Below are positions 20,471 through 32,810 of a stretch of 64,000 nucleotides of DNA, in pieces. Every line of letters starts with the position of its first letter. Positions within the stretch are counted from its first letter, which is position 1. The notes under the pieces were generated by a model. The model made no database searches. It worked only from the letters and a program-made list of their open reading frames with translations, and was not told where the DNA came from. Origin of the DNA: Thermothelomyces thermophilus ATCC 42464 (taxonomy: Eukaryota; Ascomycota; Sordariomycetes; Sordariales; Chaetomiaceae); assembly GCF_000226095.1 (NCBI RefSeq), contig NC_016474.1:744001-808000 (forward strand). The letters run 5' to 3'. Both the position numbers and the translations under genes were made by a program.

Positions 20471-22007
20471 TTAGTTCATCTGCCGGATGAGGGCGTTGAT
20501 GTGCTCCTCCCGATTGCCAAGGTCACCACCCTCAATGAAGTGCTTGAACTTGCGGGGGCGGAAGCCACCAGTAGGGTTGCTGAGCTTGAAAGGCCACAGG
20601 AAGTTGGATGCCTGCTTGAAGTTGGGGCCGACGGTGTAGATCTCGTGAATAAGATCCTCCATGCAGATGATGCCGTACTTGCCGAGGTTCTCCTCAATGA
20701 TGGAGTTGTCGGTAAGGGCGATGCGTTGACCGTTGACCTTGCCGTATCCGCGCTTGTAGATGAGCTCCCTGACGCTCTTCAGGTTGGGGTAGCCATAGGC
20801 AACCCACGGCTCGACAATCTTGATCATCTCAGCGGTGGCCTTGGTGACACGGACGAAGACACCGTTGTTGATCTGGAGAAGGCGGAGAAGCTGAAGGATC
20901 TTGCGGGGCTTGGGTGGGATCTTGTTGATACTGCGACGCCAGTTAGCCAATGAGCGACAGTTGCTCAAGACAGGACGTTGCCTTACCCCTTGATGCGAAT
21001 GACGAAGATCAACTTGGCCTCAGCAGGAATATAGAAAGAGCCGTCCTGCTTGGCAAGACGAGCAAGTCGGATCTTCTCGCGCTCAGCGTCGCGGTACTCC
21101 TTCACGTACTTCTCAGCACGCTTGAAGATGACGCCACGCTTCTCCTTGTTGGCCTGCAGTCATGGAATTAGCATTGCCCAAAACCAGGCAGAATTAGTGT
21201 TGCAAAAAATTCCCCAGAAAATTCGATCAGACCCGAAAGATGGTATTAAGTTTAGCAACAGCATTGACCTGGGTCTAGTCGCTAGGTATGTTGTGCATCA
21301 TGTCGTTCCCGGGCGCTCGCAACTCAAGAGTGAACTAACCTTCTTCCGCTTCTCCAGCTCGGCAGCGCGCTCGGCGCGGGCCTTCTCCTGCGACTTGCGC
21401 TTCTTCAGGAGAGTCTCAGGAACGAGAACATCGTTCTGAGTCGGGACGGTCCTGCATGTTAAGGTTAGTACGTAGTCCGACATACCACGGTATGTGGTAG
21501 AGCGCCGGTGGAGAATTGCTGCGAAAGTGCGACATTCTCTCGTGGCTGACTCGATTGCCGAAAGTTGACGACTGATGGGAAGCCCTTAGCACCAGCGCCC
21601 CGAGGACGGCTCCGACGCCTTGGGCAGAGTACCATCTCGTCACACACCTTGGACAGCGCCCAAGAGGTTTTGCACGCATTGAACCCGGAGCACCCGCCTA
21701 GACATGTCGTCTTAGCAACGGCTCGGACCAAGCGGCACTGAATTTAAGGGAGAAGGTAGAACCTTCAGCCCCAACACCCCGCGAAACATCTCTCAGTCTA
21801 CAAGCCGCAGAGTAGCTAAGCCTGGAGGAAAGAGGGAGAATCGCGAGAGGGGTCGAGCTGGAGCATTTCTCGGTTCAATCGAAAGCCGGGAAAGGCATCC
21901 ACTGAGAGGACTACGCCCAACCTGCAGAATCTCGTCAAGTGACACGCGACGATACCATTTCAGAATAGAAAGAAAGGGATACGGGGTGAGGCATACGTGG
22001 AAGCCAT
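20471..22007 (-). CDS. rpl7: 60S ribosomal protein L7 (uL30)
   Basis: Large-subunit protein of the uL30 family. Four exons on the minus strand (22007-21997, 21451-21340, 21153-20987, 20930-20471) give 249 residues. Exon 1 codes only MAS plus two bases of a Thr codon; the join gives [16 protein letters not shown], which is the expected fungal start. Then come the Lys/Arg/Glu-rich helix, [35 protein letters not shown] and the [16 protein letters not shown] end. Intron 1 is long (545 nt), as is common for the first intron of ribosomal protein genes. Intron 2 (186 nt) carries a probable C/D snoRNA. It is divergent from rps14, with 307 bp between start codons, so the two probably share a promoter. 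Confidence 0.96.
21222..21306 (-). ncRNA. Intronic box C/D snoRNA, snR39/snR39b/snR59-like
   Basis: Inside rpl7 intron 2 (21339-21154). On the minus strand a C-like box ATGATGC (21301-21295) is followed about 65 nt later by a D box CTGA (21230-21227). Directly upstream of the D box, 21231-21244 is the exact complement of a universally conserved 25S/28S rRNA segment (ACCCGAAAGATGGT). By the fifth-base rule the methylated base would be the G after ACCC, the site equivalent to yeast G805. In S. cerevisiae RPL7A and RPL7B introns carry snR39 and snR59, which target A807 two bases away. The D box lies about 73 nt from the 3' splice site, a normal spacing. The terminal stem is weak (about 3 bp) and the C box has one mismatch. 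Box positions are seen; family assignment is from established knowledge of the yeast genes. Confidence 0.72.
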
Positions 22008-22314
22008 CTTTTTGGGTTGTCGACCTTAACGCCGTTGCTGAAGTTGTCGTCTGCTCGGTGCGCGAGGATCGAGGAGCGGAAAATTCACTTGGTGGGCACG
22101 AGAAAAAGCTCGAGGTATTGGCGGCAAGTGGGGCTGAGGTACGGAGGTACTTAGGGCTTGAGCCAAAATTCCCTCCCAACCCCGCTTTCTGCACCCCTTT
22201 ACCGCCTAACCGTGTAGGGCATCTTGACCGCACCCAACAAAATTCCGACTGATCGAGTGGAACATTTCGACGAACATCAACCGCAAGTCCCAAGACCACC
22301 GGATCACAGTCAAG
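22008..22314. promoter_or_regulatory. Bidirectional ribosomal protein promoter (rpl7/rps14)
   Basis: 307 bp between the two ATGs. A TTAGGGCTT half telobox lies at 22151-22159, close to the midpoint. Sharing one promoter would co-regulate a large- and a small-subunit protein. No other motif could be picked out by eye. Confidence 0.55.
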
Positions 22315-23057
<743 letters not shown>

Positions 23058-23884
23058 TTTTGCAGGGACTGGTGGGTGCGCTGCTGGGGAGAATCCGGTT
23101 CTCATTTGGGTTTTTGCTGTGGTATTGACAACTACGAGGGGAACGGCTTAAGATTGCCTGGTCTCCACATCCTGGCGTTTGTCACATGTTGCTTATGGCA
23201 CATCTGCAGCACTTGAAATAGAGAATCAAGACGGAGCTACAGAGGTAGCCCGGAACAACGCTGCCTTGCGTCGAGGTCACCAGCAGCTCCCAGTCTTCCG
23301 GTTTTTTCCCAAAATAACCCAATGACCACCGTGCCGCCTGATATCTGTTGCAAGTGCCTTACCAACCGGATATCTTGGCCTTCAGTTTACTGTGAGATGC
23401 TAAACCCTTTGCTCTCACCACCCGGTGTCACTGGCCCATTTCCTCCCAATATCGACAATATTTAACAACCAAGTGCTGGTAAGAGCAGTGCGCTAGAACT
23501 GCCTCCTAGGATGGAAGGATTTCTTTGACTAGGACTCCTGTGGGAGTTAGACCGCTCCCTAAACCGGAGCAATCACCTAGCTCCTTATCTTATCAAGCGT
23601 TGAACTTCAGGAAAAGATCGTATGGGTTGTTTGGATACTTAACACGCAGAAGACTCGGACCTGGAGATCATAACCACAGAGAGAAAAGAGAGCATACAAG
23701 GGATTGATCAGTACCGACATATGGCGAAAAAAAAGCTCCTTTGAGGAATCTGTTTGTGCTCGCGTTTACCTGGTCTACCGTGACGCAAAGCGTTATAGCA
23801 CACCGAGGACCAATCTTGATACGTAAAATGCCCAAGCCCTAATGCAATAGCATACGAAAGTCATATAGTCCCGTCGTCCAGAAC
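23058..23884. other. Convergent intergenic region
   Basis: Spacer between rps14 and eIF3c stop codons. No supported gene. A small plus-strand frame at 23525-23707 has no recognisable features. Confidence 0.55.
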
Positions 23885-26590
23885 CTAACCACGCACTGCA
23901 GCACCCAAGGCACCGCCCGTAAACTGTGTACCCCCGGCCTGCCGCTGAGCATTGCCGCCAGTCCTCGCACCGCTCCTGCCACTCCGTTGACCACCTGCCC
24001 TCTGGCCACCTTGCCTGCCATCTTTCCCGCTGAAGGCATTTGCCGACCCTTGTGTCCTGACCTCGAGGGTACGCTCGTTCGTTTCGATGAGGGCGCTTGC
24101 CTTGTCGGAGAGCGCCAAAGCCAGGCTCTGAAGGCGGCTGAGCTCCACACCCTTGCGGAAGATGACAGTATTGGTGACCTGGTCAAGAGCAGCGGCGAGC
24201 TCCTCATGGCTGATCATCTTGCTCACAACAGCAGCAACCTTGGCCGAATCAAGCTCGAACATGGTGCTCAGCGTCTCAATGGCCAAAGTGTCGTAGAAGG
24301 GGGCGTATGTGAAGAGGTAGGTCCGAAGACCTTCCTCCTGAATCTGCTTGGCAAGCATCGCCTTGATCTCGTCTGCGCTCGGCATGAGATCCCAGATCTT
24401 GATGCTGTGAATGAAGTGGGTAGCCTTCTTCCATTCACCAGCCGCCAGAGCCTTGGACGCTTGCATGACGTGGTCACGAGTATTCTCGGGCGGGCCGGTG
24501 AAGATTTGGCGCTCGTGGTACTCTAGCATGCGGCGGTATGTCTTGCTGATGACGCGCTTCTTGATATCCGGAGAGGACCCAATCTGGGCCAAGAGCGGAA
24601 TTTCGAGGAGCATGCTGCACGTCAAGTAGACGCACTCCAAGAGCTCGAGGTTGATGTGCATGTGGAAGGGTAACTGCCGTTGCTTCTCCAGACGTTCTTG
24701 CTCGGGACTAACCTGGCTGTAACGCTGGATCATAACGCCTTGAGCAAGAAGCTCTTTTTGACGCCCACTGCCACAAATGTCCTGGAGAGTATTTTGAGCA
24801 TCATACACTAGGCCCTTTCGGAAGGCGCAGAGGCCAACCTGGACGAGTGTCCGGTTGTACAGAATTTGGGTGGCGATATCGAAGTTGGCGATGCTCTCTT
24901 GCAGGTGAGAGGTGAGCATCATGTCACGGGCTTTGTAGTACTCGTCGTGCAAGGCCAGGAAGTAAATCTGGCAAAGCATGGCCCGAGCACGGATGATGCC
25001 TTCGCTGTTGTTGAACAAGTAGTTGCAGAGGGTGTGGATGAGCTGGCCAGCATCGCCCGACAAGCCACGCGGAGTGATCGCAGAATCAACGCCGTCCTGC
25101 ACTTGTTTCCATGCGTTCTCCTCCAGAATCTTCACTACCTGAGAAGGCTGTTACATGTTAGTAGAAGCTCCAGTTAAGACGAGGACCGCCCGGCGTCACA
25201 TACCTTGAAGTAGACGTGGTCCAGGCGCCGTTGGATGATTCGGTTCAGGCTCTCCTGGGGAACTTCTAGTGAAGGATCCTTGCGAACGGTCTCGTAGTAA
25301 AGCAGACCCCGCAAAACGAGATTGTACAGGGATGCCTCATCCGTCAGTCTCTCAATATACTCCGAAGTGTGAGGATCGATGTTTTGCAGGGAGCGAGTGA
25401 GTTCATCGTCCAGGCGCTCAATGTAGGAGACCACGCTGCCGGGAACCTTGATGTACTTGTCATCGGGGCCAAGAACCGGAGTCTTGTCATCGTCCTCCCA
25501 CTCCTCTGCGCCTTCAATCACCACGTGATCCTTATGAGTTTCGAGGAGGGTGAGCAAGGCGGCCAATTCCCTTTCCGCGGCCTTCCAGTGCCCCAAAGGC
25601 ATTGAGGTTGTTGTACCAGACCCGAGATCAAATCGGGCGGAAACCAGAGTCTGCAGAACCCGAATCTTGAGATAGGGAGTTTCGGCAACCTTGTTGAGCT
25701 CCTCCATGATCCTGATCTGCTCCAGGCGGTCGGTGTTCTTTCTGCCTCTTGACTCGATGATAGCACGGAGATGCTTTTGAATGCTCTCAGGCGAGAAAGG
25801 AACGGCCTTGCCACGCTTGTCGACTCTCGAGAAACCCTTATCCTCATCCTCCGCCGCCTCCTCAGAGGCAGCTGCCTCCTGTTCGAACCGAACCTTGGAG
25901 GGTTTTGGAAGCGGAGCTTCCTCCTCGTCCGACGATTCCATGAATGCATCACGGTCCTTTCTAAACGCATCAATCTGGTCTTGGTAGTCTTTGTTGTTCT
26001 TCTTGATGCGTTGTTTGACAGCGTTGAGGCCGCGTGCATTTGTGGCATTCAGCTTTTTGTTCTTGGGAGTGACCTTTTGTTTCGCCAGAGTCTCGTTCAA
26101 GAAATCTTCCAACTCGGCGATGCACTTGATATACGACTTCGGAGCCTTGCCGCCGTCTAATAATTTGACAACCTGACGGTTGAGCTTGTCGAACTCTGAG
26201 TCTCGTTAGCAAGATATCCTAGGGAGCTTGGGCTAAAGGCGTACCGGTTGCAATGGAACCCCAGTCATCAATCTTTTGGCGATTTTGAATGCTTGTGATA
26301 GTCGCCTCCAGTTCGTCATATCGCTTATCCTTGGCACTCTTGACCTTGGTTGTACCCTCTTCGTCGCTCTCCTCGCTCTCCGACTCTGCCTGATCGACAA
26401 GAAAGCGGGACAAGCCCGTCTTTTTGGGACCTTCATCTTCGTCGGTAGACTCGTCCTCCTCTTCCTCCTCAGAGGACTCTTCCTGCTCTTGATCCTCTTC
26501 CTCCTCTTCCTCGGAGGTGGTGTACAGCTCCTCCTCGTCGGAGCTGCTCTCGGTCGAGCTGTCGTCGCCGCCACGGAAGAACCGAGACAT
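23885..26590 (-). CDS. NIP1: Translation initiation factor eIF3 subunit c (Nip1)
   Basis: Core eIF3 subunit that links the 40S-bound complex to eIF5 and eIF1. Three exons on the minus strand (26590-26245, 26195-25204, 25138-23885) join in phases 1 and 0 and give 863 residues. The N-terminus ([21 protein letters not shown]) is the acidic, Ser-rich eIF1/eIF5-binding tail. Next is the eIF3c N-terminal domain, where the first junction restores an [11 protein letters not shown] stretch. The helical repeats and PCI/winged-helix domain lie at about residues 600-780. The C-terminus is Gly/Arg/Gln-rich ([12 protein letters not shown]), a possible RNA-binding tail. Length matches fungal orthologues. 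It is divergent from PRP8. Confidence 0.95.
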
Positions 26591-27364
26591 GGTGAGAATC
26601 AGTTCCTAAAATGCGCGTGTAGCCAAGATTGATTGTCGTTGATTGCTTCACGATACGCCCCAGTCTGACCCGAACAGTTGCAGTGCGAAACCTAAGTGGA
26701 GGAGGGGTCGAATATTTTTCAGTGAATGGCGATTTTCTTGGTGGGGCGATTTGGGGCTCAGTGACTGGAAATCTCTGTACCAACCAAGATCCCTCTTCTC
26801 CACTCGCGGCCTCAACAAACGGCAGTGTTGCGATCAAACGCCAACAGCAACCGTAAAGCATTGCATATCAAAGGCCGCAGATAGCTAGTTTACTAACACA
26901 ACAGTCTGAACGAAGACGAAAACATTCAACACGCTCCCCTGCAGTGTACCTCAAAGTTAGTTTTGATCACGTGGCTGATCACGTGAACGCTCTCCAATCA
27001 TTTTACGCGATATACGCATTACGGTCTCCGACTCGCGTTATGCATTACTTGCAGTGCATTCTGACATGCTTTTATCGGGGTTAAATAATCCGGGGATCTG
27101 CCGGTGCTGCGCGGTCGCACTTCGCGCCACCTCCGTGCTTCGCGAGAGCTCGAGATTTTCTGTATTAAGCAAGAGCCAAGTTTTGGCTTCATCGCATTAT
27201 CACACCACAGACAGGCCATTACCATCTTAATACTGCTAGGGACGATTCATTCATGGAGCCTTGCTCCAACTCCAGTCCTCCTTGATTATCACCGTCGCCA
27301 ATAGCGCGGCCATTCAGCACGCTTTTTTGCATCTGGGCGTAACATCCCTCTTGGGTGTTGAAGC
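26591..27364. promoter_or_regulatory. Bidirectional promoter of eIF3c and PRP8 with paired E-boxes
   Basis: 773-bp head-to-head spacer. Near its middle, TGATCACGTG occurs twice in direct repeat, with CACGTG cores at 26968-26973 and 26980-26985. CACGTG is the core for Cbf1-type and other bHLH factors in fungi. Each core is about 380-390 bp from either ATG. Coordinated expression of translation and splicing genes is inference. Confidence 0.5.
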
Positions 27365-30300
27365 ATGTCTTCATATCCTCCACCACCGCCTCCCCCAGGC
27401 TGGGGACCACCTCCGCCGCCGCCAACTCCTCCTCCGCCGGGTCCTCCGTCATCGCTTCCTCCCCCTCCCGCAATCCCAGCGCCGCCGCCGCCGGGCTACC
27501 GTCCTCCAACAGATCCTCAGATTGCGAAGTTTGCGCAGAAGAAGAAGGAATGGCTTCGATCGCAACGCAACCGGTTTGGCGAGAAGAGGAAAGGTGGCTT
27601 TGTTGAGACGCAGAAGGCCGACATGCCACCGGAACACCTGCGCAAAATCGTCAAGGACATCGGTGACGTATCGCAGAAGAAGTACACTAGCGACAAGCGC
27701 AGCTATCTCGGCGCCTTGAAGTTTATGCCGCACGCGGTCCTAAAGTTGCTGGAGAACATGCCCATGCCATGGGAGTCAGCTCGGGAGGTTAAGGTGCTGT
27801 ACCACGTTAACGGCTGTTTGACCCTCGTCAACGAGATACCGCGCGTCATCGAGCCCGTCTTCTTCGCCCAATGGGCTACTATGTGGAGTACTATGCGGAA
27901 GGAGAAGAGAGACAGAAGACTCTTCAAACGAATGCGGTTTCCGCCGTTCGATGACGAAGAACCTCCCTTGTCTTGGTCCGAGAATATTGAGGATGTCGAG
28001 CCTCTCGAACCTATTCAGATGGACCTCGACGAGGAAGAAGAGGCGGCAGTCTACGAATGGTTTTACGACCATCAACCGCTGCTCGACACCCCACACGTGA
28101 ACGGGCCTAGCTACAAGCGATGGAACCTCACACTGCCTCAGATGGCCAACCTGTACCGTCTGAGCCGGCCGTTGGTTTCCGAGGTTGTGGACCCAAATTA
28201 CTTTTACCTTTTCGAGCTGAAAAGCTTTTTGACAGGCAAAGCTCTGAACGTGGCATTGCCGGGCGGTCCTCGCTTCGAGCCGCTCTACAAGGATATCGAC
28301 CCAAACGACGAGGACTTCGGCGAGTTCAACGCCATGGATCGTATCATCTTCCGAAATCCCATTCGGACAGAGTGTCGTGTGGCATATCCGTACCTTTACA
28401 ACTCGCTGCCGCGGAGTGTGCATTTGTCCTGGCACTCTCACCCGCAAGTGGTCTACCATAAAACCGAGGATCCTGATCTCCCCGCATTCTACTTCGACAC
28501 CGACATCAATCCCATTTCGTCTCGTGCCGTTGCGCCAAAGAACATTGCTGTGAGCCACGAGGATGAACTCTTTGGACAAGGCAACATCGAGGAGCCAGAG
28601 GACGAGGCTTTTGAGCTCCCCGCGACAGTTGAGCCTTTCCTCGCTGACGAGGAACTGGCCACTGAAGACACGGCGTCAGCCATTGAACTGTGGTGGGCGC
28701 CTTACCCGTTCGATCGCCGGTCCGGACGCATGGTGCGGGCCCAAGACGTCCCCCTTATTAAGCACTGGTACTTGGAGCATTGCCCCCCCAAGCAGCCAGT
28801 CAAGGTGCGGGTTTCGTACCAGAAGCTCCTCAAGACCTACGTGCTCAATGAGCTGCATAAGAAGAGGCCCAAGTCGATGCAGAAGCAAAGTCTGCTGAGG
28901 ACTTTGAAACAGACGAAGTTTTTCCAGCAGACGACAATCGATTGGGTTGAAGCTGGACTTCAAGTCTGCCGCCAGGGCTTCAACATGCTCAATCTTCTGA
29001 TCCATCGCAAGAACCTGACTTACCTCCATCTCGACTACAATTTCAATTTGAAGCCCGTCAAGACATTGACAACCAAAGAACGGAAAAAGTCACGCTTTGG
29101 AAACGCCTTTCACCTAATGCGCGAAATACTTCGCCTGACCAAGCTCATTGTAGATGCTCAGGTTCAGTACCGGCTTGGCAATATTGACGCCTTCCAACTT
29201 GCTGACGGTATCCTCTACGCCTTCAACCATGTCGGGCAGCTGACGGGCATGTACCGTTACAAGTACAAGCTCATGCATCAGATTCGCTCCTGCAAGGATC
29301 TCAAGCATTTGATCTACTACCGGTTCAACACCGATGCTGTCGGCAAAGGGCCCGGCTGTGGCTTCTGGGCTCCGGCTTGGAGAGTTTGGTTGTTCTTCAT
29401 GCGGGGCATCATTCCGCTGCTGGAGCGCTGGCTCGGGAATCTCCTTTCCCGTCAGTTTGAGGGACGTCACAGCAAGGGGGTCGCCAAGACGGTGACAAAG
29501 CAGCGTGTTGAGTCGCACTTCGACCTTGAGTTGCGGGCTTCGGTCATGGCCGACCTGATGGATATGATGCCGGAAGGAATCAAGCAAAACAAGGTCAATA
29601 CGGTTCTCCAACACCTCTCCGAGGCGTGGAGATGCTGGAAAAGCAACATTCCTTGGAAGGTGCCTGGCTTGCCTGCGGCCATTGAGAACATCATCTTGAG
29701 ATATGTCAAGGCGAAGGCAGATTGGTGGATTTCGGTTGCACACTACAATCGAGAGCGTATTCGGAGAGGTGCCACCGTCGACAAGACTGTGGCCAAAAAG
29801 AACGTGGGCCGGCTCACTCGACTGTGGCTCAAGGCCGAGCAGGAGAGACAGCACAACCACATGAAGGATGGCCCTTATGTCTCGTCCGAGGAAGCTGTTG
29901 CCATCTACACCACAACCGTCCATTGGCTCGAGTCGAGGAAGTTTTCACCCATTCCTTTCCCAAGTGTCTCATACAAACATGACACCAAGATCCTCATCCT
30001 GGCCCTTGAGCGGTTGCGCGAGGCCTACTCAACCAAGGGCAGGCTAAATCAGAGCCAGCGAGAGGAGCTTGCCCTTATCGAACAGGCCTACGACAGTCCC
30101 GGTACCACCCTGGAGCGGATCAAGCGCTTTCTTCTCACTCAACGCGCCTTCAAGGAAGTTGGAATTGACATGAACGACAACTACAGCACCATCAATCCTG
30201 TTTATGACATCGAGCCCATCGAGAAAATTAGTGACGCATACCTCGACCAGTATCTCTGGTATCAGGCCGATCAGCGCCACCTGTTCCCCGCGTGGGTCAA

Positions 30301-32777
30301 GCCGTCTGATTCCGAAGTTCCGCCACTTCTCGTCTACAAATGGGCGCAGGGCATCAACAATCTCGACAAGGTCTGGGAGACGGCGAACGGAGAGTGCAAT
30401 GTCATGATCGAGACGCAGTTGTCGAAGGTCTACGAAAAGATCGAGTTGACACTGCTCAACTCGCTTTTGCGACTGATCATGGACCACAACCTGGCCGATT
30501 ACATCACTGCTAAGAATAACGTTACGTTGACTTACAAGGACATGAGCCACGTCAACAGCTATGGCATGATCCGCGGCCTCCAGTTTTCGGCTTTCGTCTT
30601 CCAGTACTATGGCTTGATCCTGGATCTTCTTATTCTTGGCCCTCAGCGGGCGAGCGAGATTGCGGGCCCTCCACAAAACCCGAACGACTTCCTCCAATTC
30701 CAGGATCGCGAGACCGAAACAAAGCACCCCATCCGGCTCTACACGAGATACATCGATAAGATTTGGGTGTTCCTGCGCTTCACGGCCGATGAGGCCAGGG
30801 ACTTGATTCAACGATTTCTTACGGAGCAGCCCGACCCCAATTTCGAGAACGTCATTGGGTACAAGAGCAAGAAATGCTGGCCAAGGGACTCACGTATGCG
30901 GCTGATGAGACATGACGTGAACCTCGGCAGAGCCGTCTTCTGGGACCTCAAGAACCGGCTTCCAAGGTCGGTCACAACGATCGAATGGGAAGACACGTTT
31001 GTCAGCGTCTATAGCAAAGACAACCCGAATCTCTTGTTCTCGATGTGCGGGTTTGAGGTGCGCATTTTGCCAAAGATTCGCAATCAGAATGACGAGTTCC
31101 CGGTCAAGGACAGCGTCTGGTCACTTGTGGATAACACGACCAAGGAGCGCACCGCGCATGCTTTCCTCCAAGTGGCAGAGGAGGACATACAGAAGTTCAA
31201 CAACCGTATCCGCCAAATCCTCATGTCATCTGGCTCGACAACCTTCACCAAGATCGCGAACAAATGGAACACGGCTTTGATCGCTCTGTTCACATATTAC
31301 CGCGAAGCAGCGGTTTCAACCGTCAACCTTCTCGACACCATCGTCAAATGCGAGACCAAGATTCAGACCCGGGTCAAGATTGGCTTGAACTCAAAGATGC
31401 CTTCACGTTTCCCACCTGCCGTGTTCTATACGCCGAAGGAACTTGGTGGCCTTGGCATGATCTCGGGTTCGCACATTCTGATTCCGGCAAGCGACAAACG
31501 CTGGTCCAAGCAGACCGATGTCGGCGTCACGCATTATCGTGCAGGCATGTCCCATGAAGAGGAGACGTTGATTCCTAACATCTTCCGTTACATTGTCCCA
31601 TGGGAGGCCGAGTTTATTGATTCTCAGCGCGTCTGGACCGAGTACTCTCAGAAGCGCCTTGAGGCAAATCAGCAAAATCGGCGACTTACCCTCGAAGACT
31701 TGGAAGACAGTTGGGACCGCGGCCTGCCCCGCATCAATACTCTGTTTCAGAAAGATCGCAGCACCCTAAGCTTTGACAAGGGTTTCCGCGCGAGGGCCGA
31801 GTTCAAGATTTACCAGCTCATGAAGAGCAATCCGTTCTGGTGGACGAGTCAAAGACACGATGGCAAACTGTGGAACCTCAATGCCTATCGTACGGATGTG
31901 ATTCAGGCTTTGGGTGGTGTTGAAACCATTCTCGAGCATACCCTTTTCAAGGCCACTGGCTTCCCGTCCTGGGAAGGCCTCTTCTGGGAGAGGGCCTCTG
32001 GTTTCGAACAGGTCAGTTTCTTTTTTCTTTTCTTCTAGTTCCTATGTCGCCCCGTCCTGCTATAGTCTTCTTGTTCCGGTTATTTTCTCAATTTGTCTCA
32101 TTTTGGGCAATCATGACTAACGTTTGCGTTACAGTCCATGCAATTCAAGAAGTTAACCAACGCCCAACGGTCCGGTTTGAACCAAATTCCCAACAGACGA
32201 TTCACTCTGTGGTGGTCCCCAACGATCAACAGAGCGAACGTGTACGTTGGTTTCCAGGTACAGCTTGACCTGACAGGTATCTTCTTGCACGGAAAGATTC
32301 CTACGTTGAAGATCTCTCTCATCCAGATCTTCCGTGCCCACTTGTGGCAGAAGATTCACGAGTCTGTTGTCATGGACCTCTGCCAGGTCTTTGATAATGA
32401 GCTCGAGGCCCTCAGCATTGAGTCGGTGCAGAAGGAAACAATCCACCCGAGAAAGTCGTACAAGATGAACAGCTCCTGCGCTGATATCCAGTTGTTCGCG
32501 AGCCATAAATGGAATGTCACTCGGCCATCTTTGCTTTTCGACAACAAGGACGTGATCGAGGCAACCACGACGAGCAAGTTCTGGATCGACGTTCAGCTGC
32601 GATATGGCGACTACGACTCCCACGACATTGAGAGATACGTGAGGGCAAAGTACCTAGATTACACGACTGACAGCATGAGCCTGTACCCCTCCCCGACGGG
32701 CCTGATGATCGGCATCGACCTCGCGTACAACCTCTACTCGGCCTATGGGCAATATTTCCCTGGCTTGAAGGCCGTGG

Positions 32778-32810
<33 letters not shown>

